In this document: piece after piece, positions 47,389 through 55,984 of the stretch
How the letters are laid out: each line of letters starts with the position of its first letter
How positions within the stretch are numbered: the first letter of the stretch is position 1
Made by a program: the position numbers and the translations under genes
Source of the DNA: Paludibacter sp. UBA6032
Lineage (GTDB): Bacteria; Bacteroidota; Bacteroidia; Bacteroidales; Paludibacteraceae
DNA length: 64,000 bases
Direction: 5' to 3'
NCBI GenBank assembly: GCA_002427885.1
Contig: DIZI01000008.1
Location: forward strand, 1 to 64,000
The notes under the pieces: generated by a model
Told to the model about the DNA's origin: nothing
Seen by the model: only the letters and a program-made list of their open reading frames with translations
The model's database searches: none

Positions 47389-49179
47389 ATGAAACTCAAA
47401 ATTACAGTACTTTTGACCTTGTTTATGGCAGTAACTTTTTTCGTTGTAAATGCACAAACGAAAAAAAACTATCACCAATGGGCTGCAACACCACCGCTTG
47501 GCTGGAACAGTTGGGATTGCTTTGGAACAACGGTTACCGAACAGCAAATAAAAGAACAGGCCGATGCGATGGTAAAATACCTTTTGCCGAGCGGATACAA
47601 CTATCTCACAGTGGATATTCAATGGTATGAGCCTGAATCAAAAGGACATTCTTACAATCCGAAGGCGATACTTACCATGGATGAATATGGCCGCTTAACG
47701 CCAGGTCTGAAGAAATTCCCTTCGGCTGCCGATGGTAAAGGTTTCAAACCCCTTGCAGACTATGTGCACTCCAAAGGACTGAAATTCGGCATTCACATTA
47801 TGCGTGGAATTCCTCGTCAGGCTGTCGAAAAAAATACATCGGTACTCGGGACGAACGTAAAGGCTCAGGATATTGCCATTAAAAGCTCAACCTGCGGTTG
47901 GAATCCTGATATGTACGGCGTTGATGCTACCAAGCCCGAAGGTCAGGCTTACTACAACTCCATTGTGCAGATGTATGCCGACTGGGGAGTGGATTTTATC
48001 AAGTGCGACGATATTTCACGTCCTTACGATAATGTGCAAAAGGCAGAAATTGAGGCATTACGCAATGCAATAGACAAATCAGGTCGGCATATTTTGCTCA
48101 GTTTATCGCCTGGAGCAACGCCGGTTAAAATGGGCGAGCATGTTATGGATCATGCCAATATGTGGCGCATTAGCGACGATTTTTGGGATCGCTGGGGATT
48201 GTTGCAAGCCATGTTTGAACGTCTGGATGTGTGGACACCTTTTCGTGGAGCGGGTCATTTCCCCGATGCCGATATGCTGCCCATTGGAATTGTTGAATTC
48301 AAACGCCCTACCAATTTTACTAAAGATGAACAATATACGCTGATGAGCCTTTGGGCTATTGGTCGTTCTCCGCTCATTTTAGGGGGAGATATGACCAAAC
48401 TTGACGATTTTACGAAAGAGATACTCACCAATCCGGAAATGCTCAAAGTAAATCAACACAGCATAAATAACCGTCAGGTGTCTCGCGAAAAGAATCTGAT
48501 TGTGTGGACGGCCGATGTGCCTAATAGTAAAGACAAGTATGTAGCCCTTTTCAACGCGCAAACCAAGGGAGAAAATCTTGATTTAAACAATGCCGATTAT
48601 GTAAGTCCAATAATTGCTGGCAAAGGAAGTTCACAAAAGATAGAAGTATCGGTAAAAGATGGTAAAAAACTTGTTCTCTTTGTGAAAGATGGCGGAAACA
48701 CTAATGATTGGGATCATATCGTTTGGGTCGATCCAGTACTTCACGGTTCCAAAGGCGATTTAAAACTGACTAGCCTCAAATGGCTGGGCGCAACTTCGGG
48801 CTGGGGAGAAGCGAATGTCAATCGTACCTGCGACAATAACCCAATTATTATAAATAATGAAACACGAGAGGGAATTGGTGCTCATGCAGAGTCGGTGATT
48901 GTATATCAATTGCCTGAAGGATATGATTCTTTTACAGCAACCGGCTACGTAACAACAGAAATAGGCTCAGTGAATTTTGGAGTTTTGGTTGATAAAGGAA
49001 CATTAAATTTACCCGATAAAGCCAATGTAAATGTAAACTTTGAAGCTATTAATATAAAAGGCAAAGTAAAAGTGCGTGATTTGTGGAGCCACAAAGACCT
49101 TGGAACTTTTGATGGGAGCTTTGAGCGCGAATTGCCACAACATGGGGCCGGATTGTATCGGATAAGCCCGGTGCGTTAA
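47389..49179 (+). CDS. GH27 alpha-galactosidase or beta-L-arabinopyranosidase-like enzyme (copy 2)
   Basis: The 596-residue secreted protein is close in sequence along its whole length to the minus-arm enzyme at 14493-16283, and identical in length. Nucleophile Asp207 lies in DFIKCDD and acid/base Asp264 in WRISDDFW; the unusual Cys before the nucleophile is shared. The differences cluster in the signal peptide, around residues 150-160 (GTNVKAQDIAIKSSTCG), and in the C-terminal third. The pair implies duplication between the arms with both copies kept, so they may act in different conditions or on slightly different substrates. It is followed 114 bases later by the second NPCBM-GH27. Confidence 0.86.
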   Translation: MKLKITVLLTLFMAVTFFVVNAQTKKNYHQWAATPPLGWNSWDCFGTTVTEQQIKEQADAMVKYLLPSGYNYLTVDIQWYEPESKGHSYNPKAILTMDEYGRLTPGLKKFPSAADGKGFKPLADYVHSKGLKFGIHIMRGIPRQAVEKNTSVLGTNVKAQDIAIKSSTCGWNPDMYGVDATKPEGQAYYNSIVQMYADWGVDFIKCDDISRPYDNVQKAEIEALRNAIDKSGRHILLSLSPGATPVKMGEHVMDHANMWRISDDFWDRWGLLQAMFERLDVWTPFRGAGHFPDADMLPIGIVEFKRPTNFTKDEQYTLMSLWAIGRSPLILGGDMTKLDDFTKEILTNPEMLKVNQHSINNRQVSREKNLIVWTADVPNSKDKYVALFNAQTKGENLDLNNADYVSPIIAGKGSSQKIEVSVKDGKKLVLFVKDGGNTNDWDHIVWVDPVLHGSKGDLKLTSLKWLGATSGWGEANVNRTCDNNPIIINNETREGIGAHAESVIVYQLPEGYDSFTATGYVTTEIGSVNFGVLVDKGTLNLPDKANVNVNFEAINIKGKVKVRDLWSHKDLGTFDGSFERELPQHGAGLYRISPVR

Positions 49180-49293
49180 TGCATTCAAAATTATAACTCA
49201 ATCTCATTTTGGTTGGAGAACTGAATTTGATAATTTGGATATATAAATCACTATAAAAACTCAAGAATTTACTTAATTTAATATTTTCTATTT

Positions 49294-51327
49294 ATGAATA
49301 AAATAAGCACTAAAACACTTCTGATTTCATTCTTTTTCGCAATTAATATCTTGGCTGGAGATGCTCTTTCCGCACAAACTGTTTGGTTAGATCAACTGGA
49401 TCTCAGCCAAGCTACACAGGGCTGGGGCATACCTAAAAAAAACAGGACGGTTGATGACAACATCATGACCATTGCAGGCAAAACCTTTGAGCGTGGCTTC
49501 GGCACACACGCAGAAAGCTCTCTTTTTATTCAGCTCGATGGTAAGGCAAATTCGTTTACCGCGCAGGTTGGCGTTGATGATGAGGTGAAAGGGCGTCAGC
49601 CCGACGTAGAGTTTAATGTATACGGCGATGGAGTAAAGCTTTGGTCGAGCGGTGTAATGCATGATAGTGATACTGCCCGGCTATGTAATGTGAAACTTTC
49701 GGGTGTGAAAAAACTTGAGCTGCGGGTAAGAGACGTAGGAAACGGTGGCAGCGATCATGCCGACTGGGCAGATGCAAAATTTGAGGCGGTCGGTGTGGTA
49801 AGTTTTGCTACTTATTATCCTGTCCCAAGTGAGCCCTATATACTTACCCCTAAGCCATCGGCAAAACCGAAGATTAATAGCGCAAGCGTTTTCGGTGTCC
49901 GCCCGGGCTCGCCGTTTCAGTTCAGGATACCTGCCACCGGAGACCGGCCAATGACCTTTCTGGTTACCGGCTTGCCTCAGGGGCTAAAGCTGGATCAAAA
50001 AACAGGACTTATCACCGGTAAGCTTGTAAAAGCCGGCACTTACGTTATTCAATTGAAGGCAAAGAATGCGAAAGGTATAGCCGAAAAAAGTTTACGCATT
50101 ATCTGTGGTGATAAAATTGCACTTACCCCGCCAATGGGTTGGAATAGTTGGAATTGTTTCGCTCAAGAAGTTTCTGGTGAAAAAGTTAAGCGTGCTGCGG
50201 AAGTAATGGTGAAAACCGGACTTATAAATTACGGATGGAATTATGTAAATATTGACGACTACTGGCAAAATAACCGCGATTCGAAAGATCCTTCGCTGCA
50301 AGGTAAGCTGCGGGACGAGGCTGGTAATATAGTTCCTAATAAAAAGTTTGGAGATATGAAATCCCTGACAGACTATGTGCATGGTCTCGGTTTGAAGATC
50401 GGCATCTACTCAAGTCCTGGTCCCTGGACCTGTGGTGGCTGTGCCGGTAGTTATGGTTATGAGAGGCAAGATGCCGAAACTTATGCCAAATGGGGTTTCG
50501 ATTATCTGAAATACGATTGGTGCAGCTATGGAGGAGTGTTAAATGGAATACCTGATAACGACCCAAACAAAGTAATCTCCATATCTTACAATGGAGGTTA
50601 TCAATTGTCTACCGCCGTCAAACCATACAAAATAATGGGAGATTATATCCGTCAGCAACCCCGCGACATTGTTTTCAGCTTGTGTCAGTACGGAATGTCG
50701 GATGTTTGGAAATGGGGCGATTCGGTAGGTGGCAACAGTTGGCGTACAACGAATGATATAACGGACAACTGGTCTAACGTTAAAGCCATTGCATTAGCTC
50801 ATGATCAGTCTGCAGCCTGGGCTAAACCCGGTAACTGGAACGATCCGGATATGCTGGTTGTAGGAACAGTAGGCTGGGGTAGCCCGCATCCGAGCATGCT
50901 TAAACCAGATGAGCAGTATCTTCACGTCAGCCTTTGGTGCCTTTTCTCTGCGCCTCTGCTAATTGGTTGCGATATGGAAAAACTGGATGCCTTTACCCTG
51001 AATTTATTGACAAACGATGAAGTGATTGCTGTTGATCAGGATGCTCTTGGCAAACAGGCTACCTGTGTTCAGACTATCGGAGATCTGCGCATTTATGTAA
51101 AAGAATTGGAGGATGGAAGTCGTGCAGTAGGCTTTTGCAATTTCGGTCTGGAGAAAGTGGATATCTCTTACAAGGATCTGAAAAAGCTTGGTATTTCAGG
51201 AAAGCTAAAGGTGCGTGATCTTTGGCGTCAGAAAGATATTACAACAATCCATGCGGACAAAGAGGCTCTTTCGGTGAAGGTTCCGGTGCATGGAGTGACT
51301 CTGTACAAATTTACAACAGTAAAGTGA
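49294..51327 (+). CDS. NPCBM - Ig-like - GH27 enzyme (copy 2)
   Basis: The 677-residue paralogue of 19150-21201 has the same three-part plan. The NPCBM (about 30-165) contains FERGFGTHAESSL. The Ig-like module (about 190-275) contains LPQGLKLDQKTGLITGKL. The GH27 barrel has nucleophile Asp408 in YLKYDWCSYG and acid/base Asp488 in WRTTNDITD. The NPCBM is the least conserved part between the copies (WGIPKKNRTVDD versus YGIPMKNKSIDN), whereas the catalytic domain is nearly the same. It is probably an alpha-galactosidase acting in the periplasm; beta-L-arabinopyranosidase activity is possible. Confidence 0.88.
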   Translation: MNKISTKTLLISFFFAINILAGDALSAQTVWLDQLDLSQATQGWGIPKKNRTVDDNIMTIAGKTFERGFGTHAESSLFIQLDGKANSFTAQVGVDDEVKGRQPDVEFNVYGDGVKLWSSGVMHDSDTARLCNVKLSGVKKLELRVRDVGNGGSDHADWADAKFEAVGVVSFATYYPVPSEPYILTPKPSAKPKINSASVFGVRPGSPFQFRIPATGDRPMTFLVTGLPQGLKLDQKTGLITGKLVKAGTYVIQLKAKNAKGIAEKSLRIICGDKIALTPPMGWNSWNCFAQEVSGEKVKRAAEVMVKTGLINYGWNYVNIDDYWQNNRDSKDPSLQGKLRDEAGNIVPNKKFGDMKSLTDYVHGLGLKIGIYSSPGPWTCGGCAGSYGYERQDAETYAKWGFDYLKYDWCSYGGVLNGIPDNDPNKVISISYNGGYQLSTAVKPYKIMGDYIRQQPRDIVFSLCQYGMSDVWKWGDSVGGNSWRTTNDITDNWSNVKAIALAHDQSAAWAKPGNWNDPDMLVVGTVGWGSPHPSMLKPDEQYLHVSLWCLFSAPLLIGCDMEKLDAFTLNLLTNDEVIAVDQDALGKQATCVQTIGDLRIYVKELEDGSRAVGFCNFGLEKVDISYKDLKKLGISGKLKVRDLWRQKDITTIHADKEALSVKVPVHGVTLYKFTTVK

Positions 51328-51341
51328 TTTGTAAAATTATT

Positions 51342-51491
51342 ATGAAATTATATTTATTTATCCTCATAATTATTGCATCAGCCTTCAGCATTGGTGCGTA
51401 AACTATTAACGATTGGGAGAATCCCGATATTAATGGCATTCATAAAGAAAGGCCACACGCATACGGTTTTGTGCTGGAATACAACAAGTAA
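51342..51491 (+). pseudogene. 5' stub of a GH2-type gene with a stop in the signal peptide region
   Basis: From ATG 51342 a signal peptide is read, then an in-frame TAA at 51399. In the same frame follow NDWENPDINGIHKERPHAYGFV and, after a few residues, a second stop. N-D-W-E-N-P-x-x-x-x-x-N-K-E-x-x-H/R-A is the well-known start of the mature domain in GH2 beta-galactosidases. Only about 30 codons of it survive. It is therefore the remnant of another GH2 gene, lost between the GH27 and GH51 genes. Confidence 0.75.
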
Positions 51492-51510
51492 AAATTAAAT
51501 ATATATATAA

Positions 51511-53925
51511 ATGAACCGAAAAAAAATCTTTATTTCCAAGCTAATTCTATTATTTTTTGTATTGGGAAATGCCGTTCAGGCACAAACTACTAAAATCACT
51601 GTTGATATAAACAATCCGGGGCATGCAATTTCGCCTACCTTATTCGGCATTTTCTTCGAAGATATTAATCTATCATCCGATGGTGGGTTGTATCCCGAAA
51701 TGGTAAGAAACCGCTCGTTTGAAGATGCTGATACGCTTCAAAACTGGAAGTTTATTAGTTCTGACAATAAAAGTGTAGCGAAGATAAGCAATGCTGAAAT
51801 TTATTCTAAACCACCGGTTTCGCCATTAAATCCGTTTAATCGTAAATCATTGCTAATCTCAGCATCGGGTTCCTTCAAACTTGAGAATTCAGGCTACTGG
51901 GGAATGAATATGCTGCAGGGCGAAAGCTATACGCTAAAGTTGGCTGCCCGTGCCATTGATGGTTTTTCTTCTCCTTTAAAAATAAGAATTCTGGATGCGA
52001 AAGGCAATGAAATATCTGCTGCCGAAATAAAAGGAATTACCGGAGACTGGGCGTATTATACTACAAATCTGAAAATAAGCACAGGCGATCCCAAAGCAAG
52101 CCTGCAAATTTCAGGCGAAGGCAACGGAAAACTATTTCTGGATATGGTTTCGCTTCTTCCCGATAAAACATGGAAAAATCATGGCTTGCGCACTGACCTT
52201 TCCGAAGCGCTTGATGCTATTCATCCAAAATTCCTGCGCTTCCCGGGAGGTTGCTGGGTGGAAGGTGACGATTTCAAGCACATGAACCACTGGAAAAATA
52301 CAATCGGAAACATTGATACACGCACAGCACTCTGGAATATATGGGGTTACAATGCCACTAATGGACTTGGGTTTCACGAATATCTTCAACTTGCCGAAGA
52401 TTTGGGCGCTGAACCACTTTATTGCATAAACATTGGAATGTCACACAAAGAAGTAATTCCGCTCGACCAAATGGGACAATGGGTGCAAGATGCGCTTGAT
52501 GCAATCGAATACGCCAATGGACCGGAATCTTCGGTTTGGGGAAGTCTTCGGGCTAAAAACGGACATCCGGAACCATTTAATCTGAAATACATGGAAATAG
52601 GGAACGAAAATGGCGGAACTCCTTACAACGAACGCTGGCCTCTGTTTGTAAAGGCAATTCAGGCAAAATACCCGTACATGAAACTCATTGCCAACGAGTG
52701 GGCAGGTGGGCACCCTAAAGAGCCAAAGCCAGAATTAATTGATGAGCATTATTACAACAATCCCGATTGGTTTATCTGGAATTCAAATAAATACGACAGC
52801 TACGACCGCAATGGCTTCAAAGTTTTTATTGGTGAATATGCGGTAACTTCAGGCACAGGAAACGGTAACCTACGCGGTGCAATAGGAGAAGCTGCCTGGA
52901 TGACGGGCATGGAACGAAACTCGGATGTAGTTGTCCTGGGAGCTTATGCACCCTTGTTGTGCAATGCAAACCACAAAGCATGGCCGGTTAATCTCATTAA
53001 TTTTGATAGCCACCGATGGTTTGGTCTGCCAAGTTACTATGTTCAGGAAATGTTTTCAAACAACCAGGGAACGAATGTACTGCCTTTCTCTGTAGAGAAT
53101 AATCCGGTCATTGAAACTCCTGTAGGAATGGGTTGTATTGGTTTTGGAACCTGGATGAATTCGGCCGAATTTAAAGATGTAGTGGTTACAGCTCCTAACG
53201 GGAAAATTCTGTTTAAACCCGATTTTGCAAAACTCGGTAAGGATTGGAGACAAACAGGAAAAGGCGAATGGAGCGTAAAAGATGGAGTTCTCAAACAATC
53301 GGCAATAGAACAAGAGGTGGGTATTTTTATGGGAGATTCTACGTGGAAAGACTACACGATCACTCTGAAAGCTCGCAGGATTTCGGGTGAGAACGGATTC
53401 CAGATATTCTTCCACAATAGGAACAATAATGAACGTAACCGTTTCGAAGTAGGTGGTTGGAACAATTCTGTTACGCACCTGGAAATGGGCATGGCTATTA
53501 CAGAAATGAAAGGAGAAGCCAAAGCGGAACAATGGTATGATGTGAAAATTGAAATCAAAGGAGGCGACGTAAGAGCCTATCTTGATGGAAAACTGGTTCA
53601 GGAAACATCGAACAAAACGATCGCCGTTAAAAGCCTGATTATGAGTGCAGCAACTGATACTAAATCAGGCGATGTTATCCTGAAAGTTGTAAATGCTTCA
53701 GCCAAATCAATAAAAACGGAAATTGATTTGAAAGATGCAAAAGCTTTTACTGGTAAAGGGAAAGCCATTGTGCTGACATCTGCCAGTCCGCTCGATGAGA
53801 ATACATTGGAAAATCCAAAGAAAGTGTATCCAATAACAGAAAATGTAAAATTAAATGGGGCTGGTTGCAAGCGAACTTTCCCGGGAAATTCACTGACAGT
53901 AATTAGGCTGAATACAAAGAGATAA
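51511..53925 (+). CDS. GH51 alpha-L-arabinofuranosidase with inserted sandwich domain
   Basis: The 804-residue secreted protein has a signal peptide ending VQAQ, an N-terminal CBM4/9-like sandwich (about 70-215), and a GH51 barrel with acid/base Glu366 in MEIGNENGG and nucleophile Glu442 in FIGEYAVTSG. Its C-terminal beta domain is split by a DUF1080/LamG-like sandwich (about 560-707; FAKLGKDWRQTGKGEW to YLDGKLV). Ordinary GH51 enzymes of about 500-660 residues lack this insertion. The function is release of terminal alpha-L-arabinofuranose from arabinan, arabinoxylan or arabinosylated xyloglucan. The next gene (GH127) starts 18 bases downstream, giving paired alpha- and beta-arabinofuranosidases in one transcript. 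Confidence 0.9.
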   Translation: MNRKKIFISKLILLFFVLGNAVQAQTTKITVDINNPGHAISPTLFGIFFEDINLSSDGGLYPEMVRNRSFEDADTLQNWKFISSDNKSVAKISNAEIYSKPPVSPLNPFNRKSLLISASGSFKLENSGYWGMNMLQGESYTLKLAARAIDGFSSPLKIRILDAKGNEISAAEIKGITGDWAYYTTNLKISTGDPKASLQISGEGNGKLFLDMVSLLPDKTWKNHGLRTDLSEALDAIHPKFLRFPGGCWVEGDDFKHMNHWKNTIGNIDTRTALWNIWGYNATNGLGFHEYLQLAEDLGAEPLYCINIGMSHKEVIPLDQMGQWVQDALDAIEYANGPESSVWGSLRAKNGHPEPFNLKYMEIGNENGGTPYNERWPLFVKAIQAKYPYMKLIANEWAGGHPKEPKPELIDEHYYNNPDWFIWNSNKYDSYDRNGFKVFIGEYAVTSGTGNGNLRGAIGEAAWMTGMERNSDVVVLGAYAPLLCNANHKAWPVNLINFDSHRWFGLPSYYVQEMFSNNQGTNVLPFSVENNPVIETPVGMGCIGFGTWMNSAEFKDVVVTAPNGKILFKPDFAKLGKDWRQTGKGEWSVKDGVLKQSAIEQEVGIFMGDSTWKDYTITLKARRISGENGFQIFFHNRNNNERNRFEVGGWNNSVTHLEMGMAITEMKGEAKAEQWYDVKIEIKGGDVRAYLDGKLVQETSNKTIAVKSLIMSAATDTKSGDVILKVVNASAKSIKTEIDLKDAKAFTGKGKAIVLTSASPLDENTLENPKKVYPITENVKLNGAGCKRTFPGNSLTVIRLNTKR

Positions 53926-53943
53926 TTTTTTTCAATTTTCAAT

Positions 53944-55794
53944 ATGAAAAATAAAATAAAATATATTGGGTTGTTTTTGGTTGTTTGTCAGACGGTTTTT
54001 GGGCAATCATTCCTTGACAAGGCGAAGCAGCCCATTGCATTTTTAAATAAAGATGTTGTTTTGTCTGAGTCATGGATAAAGCAGCGGGAGACTGTCAATA
54101 CAAAGTATATTTATCAGTTTGACCCAGATAGGCTGCTTCACAATTTCAGGATAAATGCGGGAATTGAATCAAAAGCGAAACCGCTTGAAGGTTGGGAGTC
54201 GCCCAATGTGGGTTTGCGTGGGCATTTTGTGGGTCATTATCTGTCGGCTTGTGCTTCGTTGATTGAAAAAACTGGTGATACCCTGTTGCAAAAACGTGTA
54301 AAATACATGGTTGAAGTGCTTGGTGATTGTCAGCAAAAACTTGGTGGCAAATACCTGAGCGCATTCCCCGAAAAAGATTTTACTACATTGGAGACGCAAT
54401 TTAGTGGAGTTTGGGCTCCATACTATACCTATCATAAAATCATGCAGGGAATGCTTGATGTTTATAAGGCTACCGGAAATAAAAAAGCGTATGCGATAGT
54501 CGTAAATATGGCTGCTTATGTAAAAGAACGTATGGATAAGCTTTCGCCAGAATCGATTGAGAAAATGCTTTATACGCCTCAGGCAAATCCCGCAAACGAA
54601 GTGGGTGGAATGAACGATGTACTTCAGAACTTATTTGAAATATCTAAAGATTCGACTCATTATCGGTTGGCTTGTCTTTTTGACCGCAAATGGTTCAGCC
54701 AACCTTTGTATGAGGGTAAAGATATATTGTCAGGTTTGCATTCCAACACCCATTTACCTTTGGTAATTGGATTTGCCAAACGGTATGAAAATACCGGAGA
54801 CAGCTATTATCGTGATGTTGTTTCCCATTTTTGGGATATGCTGGAACATCATCATTGTTATGTGAATGGTTCTAGTAGTGGTCCAAGACCTATCCCCACC
54901 ACTTCGACAGCTCAAACTTCGGAACACTGGGGCGTAGCCGATCATTTAAGCGCTACGCTTACTGACAAGACTTCTGAATCCTGTGTTTCGCATAACACAC
55001 AAAAGATTACAAGTACTTTGTTTCGCTGGACTGCCCAACCCGAATATGCTGATGTGTATATGAATACACTTTACAATTCGGTGTTTGCATTGCAAAATGC
55101 CGAAACCGGTTGCAATGTTTATTCTTTACCATTGGGTTCTCCGAATAAGAAGAACTTTGCAAAACCAAGTGAGTTTTTTTGTTGCAATGGAACGACTATT
55201 GAGGCATTTACGCATTTTAATAGCAATATTTATTTTTACAACAACGATAATCTCTGGGTGAATCTATACATCCCTTCCTCGGTGAATTGGAAATCGAAGG
55301 GAATTACTGTGTCGCAGTCTTCAGATTTTCCGGACAGTTCCGTTGTGAAATTCAACGTAATGACCCCAAAAAGTACTCCATTTAAACTGAAATTGTTTAT
55401 TCCATCGTGGGCTGACGAGCAAACAATGGTTTTGGTAAACGGTGAACCCATAAAAGGTAGTATAAGTCCTATGTCGTATGTTACCATTGATAGAAAATGG
55501 AAAAGCGGAGATAAGATAGAAATACGTTTCAATTATCATTTTCAGGTAAAACCCATGCCCGATAATCAGAACGTGATTGCACTATTTTATGGTCCGGTTT
55601 TATTGGCATTTCAGGTTAATGAAGAAGTGATACTGAAAGGCAATGATGCAGATATTCTGAAAAATATCTTCAAGCAAAGGAATTCCATGACATTTACTTT
55701 AAAAAATAATGGAAAAGAATATAAGCTTCTGCCATTTTATAAAGTAACGAATGAATCTTACGGAGTGTATGCGACTATTCGAAATGAGTATTAG
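53944..55794 (+). CDS. GH127-type beta-L-arabinofuranosidase (short form)
   Basis: The 616-residue secreted protein belongs to the same DUF1680 clan as 1839-4232 but is shorter and only distantly similar. The zinc/thiolate site is present: Glu345 and Cys347 in ESCVSHNTQK, and the Cys413/Cys414 pair in FFCCNGTTIEAF, one being the nucleophile. The (alpha/alpha)6 domain is followed by a single beta-sandwich; there is no DUF6805-like tail. It probably removes beta-L-arabinofuranose from side chains in the periplasm. It is immediately downstream of GH51, so the products of one could feed the other. Some DUF1680 members act on other pentoses or on uronic acids. Confidence 0.82.
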   Translation: MKNKIKYIGLFLVVCQTVFGQSFLDKAKQPIAFLNKDVVLSESWIKQRETVNTKYIYQFDPDRLLHNFRINAGIESKAKPLEGWESPNVGLRGHFVGHYLSACASLIEKTGDTLLQKRVKYMVEVLGDCQQKLGGKYLSAFPEKDFTTLETQFSGVWAPYYTYHKIMQGMLDVYKATGNKKAYAIVVNMAAYVKERMDKLSPESIEKMLYTPQANPANEVGGMNDVLQNLFEISKDSTHYRLACLFDRKWFSQPLYEGKDILSGLHSNTHLPLVIGFAKRYENTGDSYYRDVVSHFWDMLEHHHCYVNGSSSGPRPIPTTSTAQTSEHWGVADHLSATLTDKTSESCVSHNTQKITSTLFRWTAQPEYADVYMNTLYNSVFALQNAETGCNVYSLPLGSPNKKNFAKPSEFFCCNGTTIEAFTHFNSNIYFYNNDNLWVNLYIPSSVNWKSKGITVSQSSDFPDSSVVKFNVMTPKSTPFKLKLFIPSWADEQTMVLVNGEPIKGSISPMSYVTIDRKWKSGDKIEIRFNYHFQVKPMPDNQNVIALFYGPVLLAFQVNEEVILKGNDADILKNIFKQRNSMTFTLKNNGKEYKLLPFYKVTNESYGVYATIRNEY

Positions 55795-55984
55795 GGATTA
55801 GCTTAATTAAATAAGTAATTAATTATATTGTGTAATATGTTGGTAAATAGTATATTGTCGAAAATTAATTATGTGAATTAGAAATAAAAAGTAACAAAAT
55901 GAACAGCTTAAATTCATACAGAAGACAATATTTTACAAAACAAATCATAGTCATTAAGTAGGTAACTCTAAAATAAAATAAATA

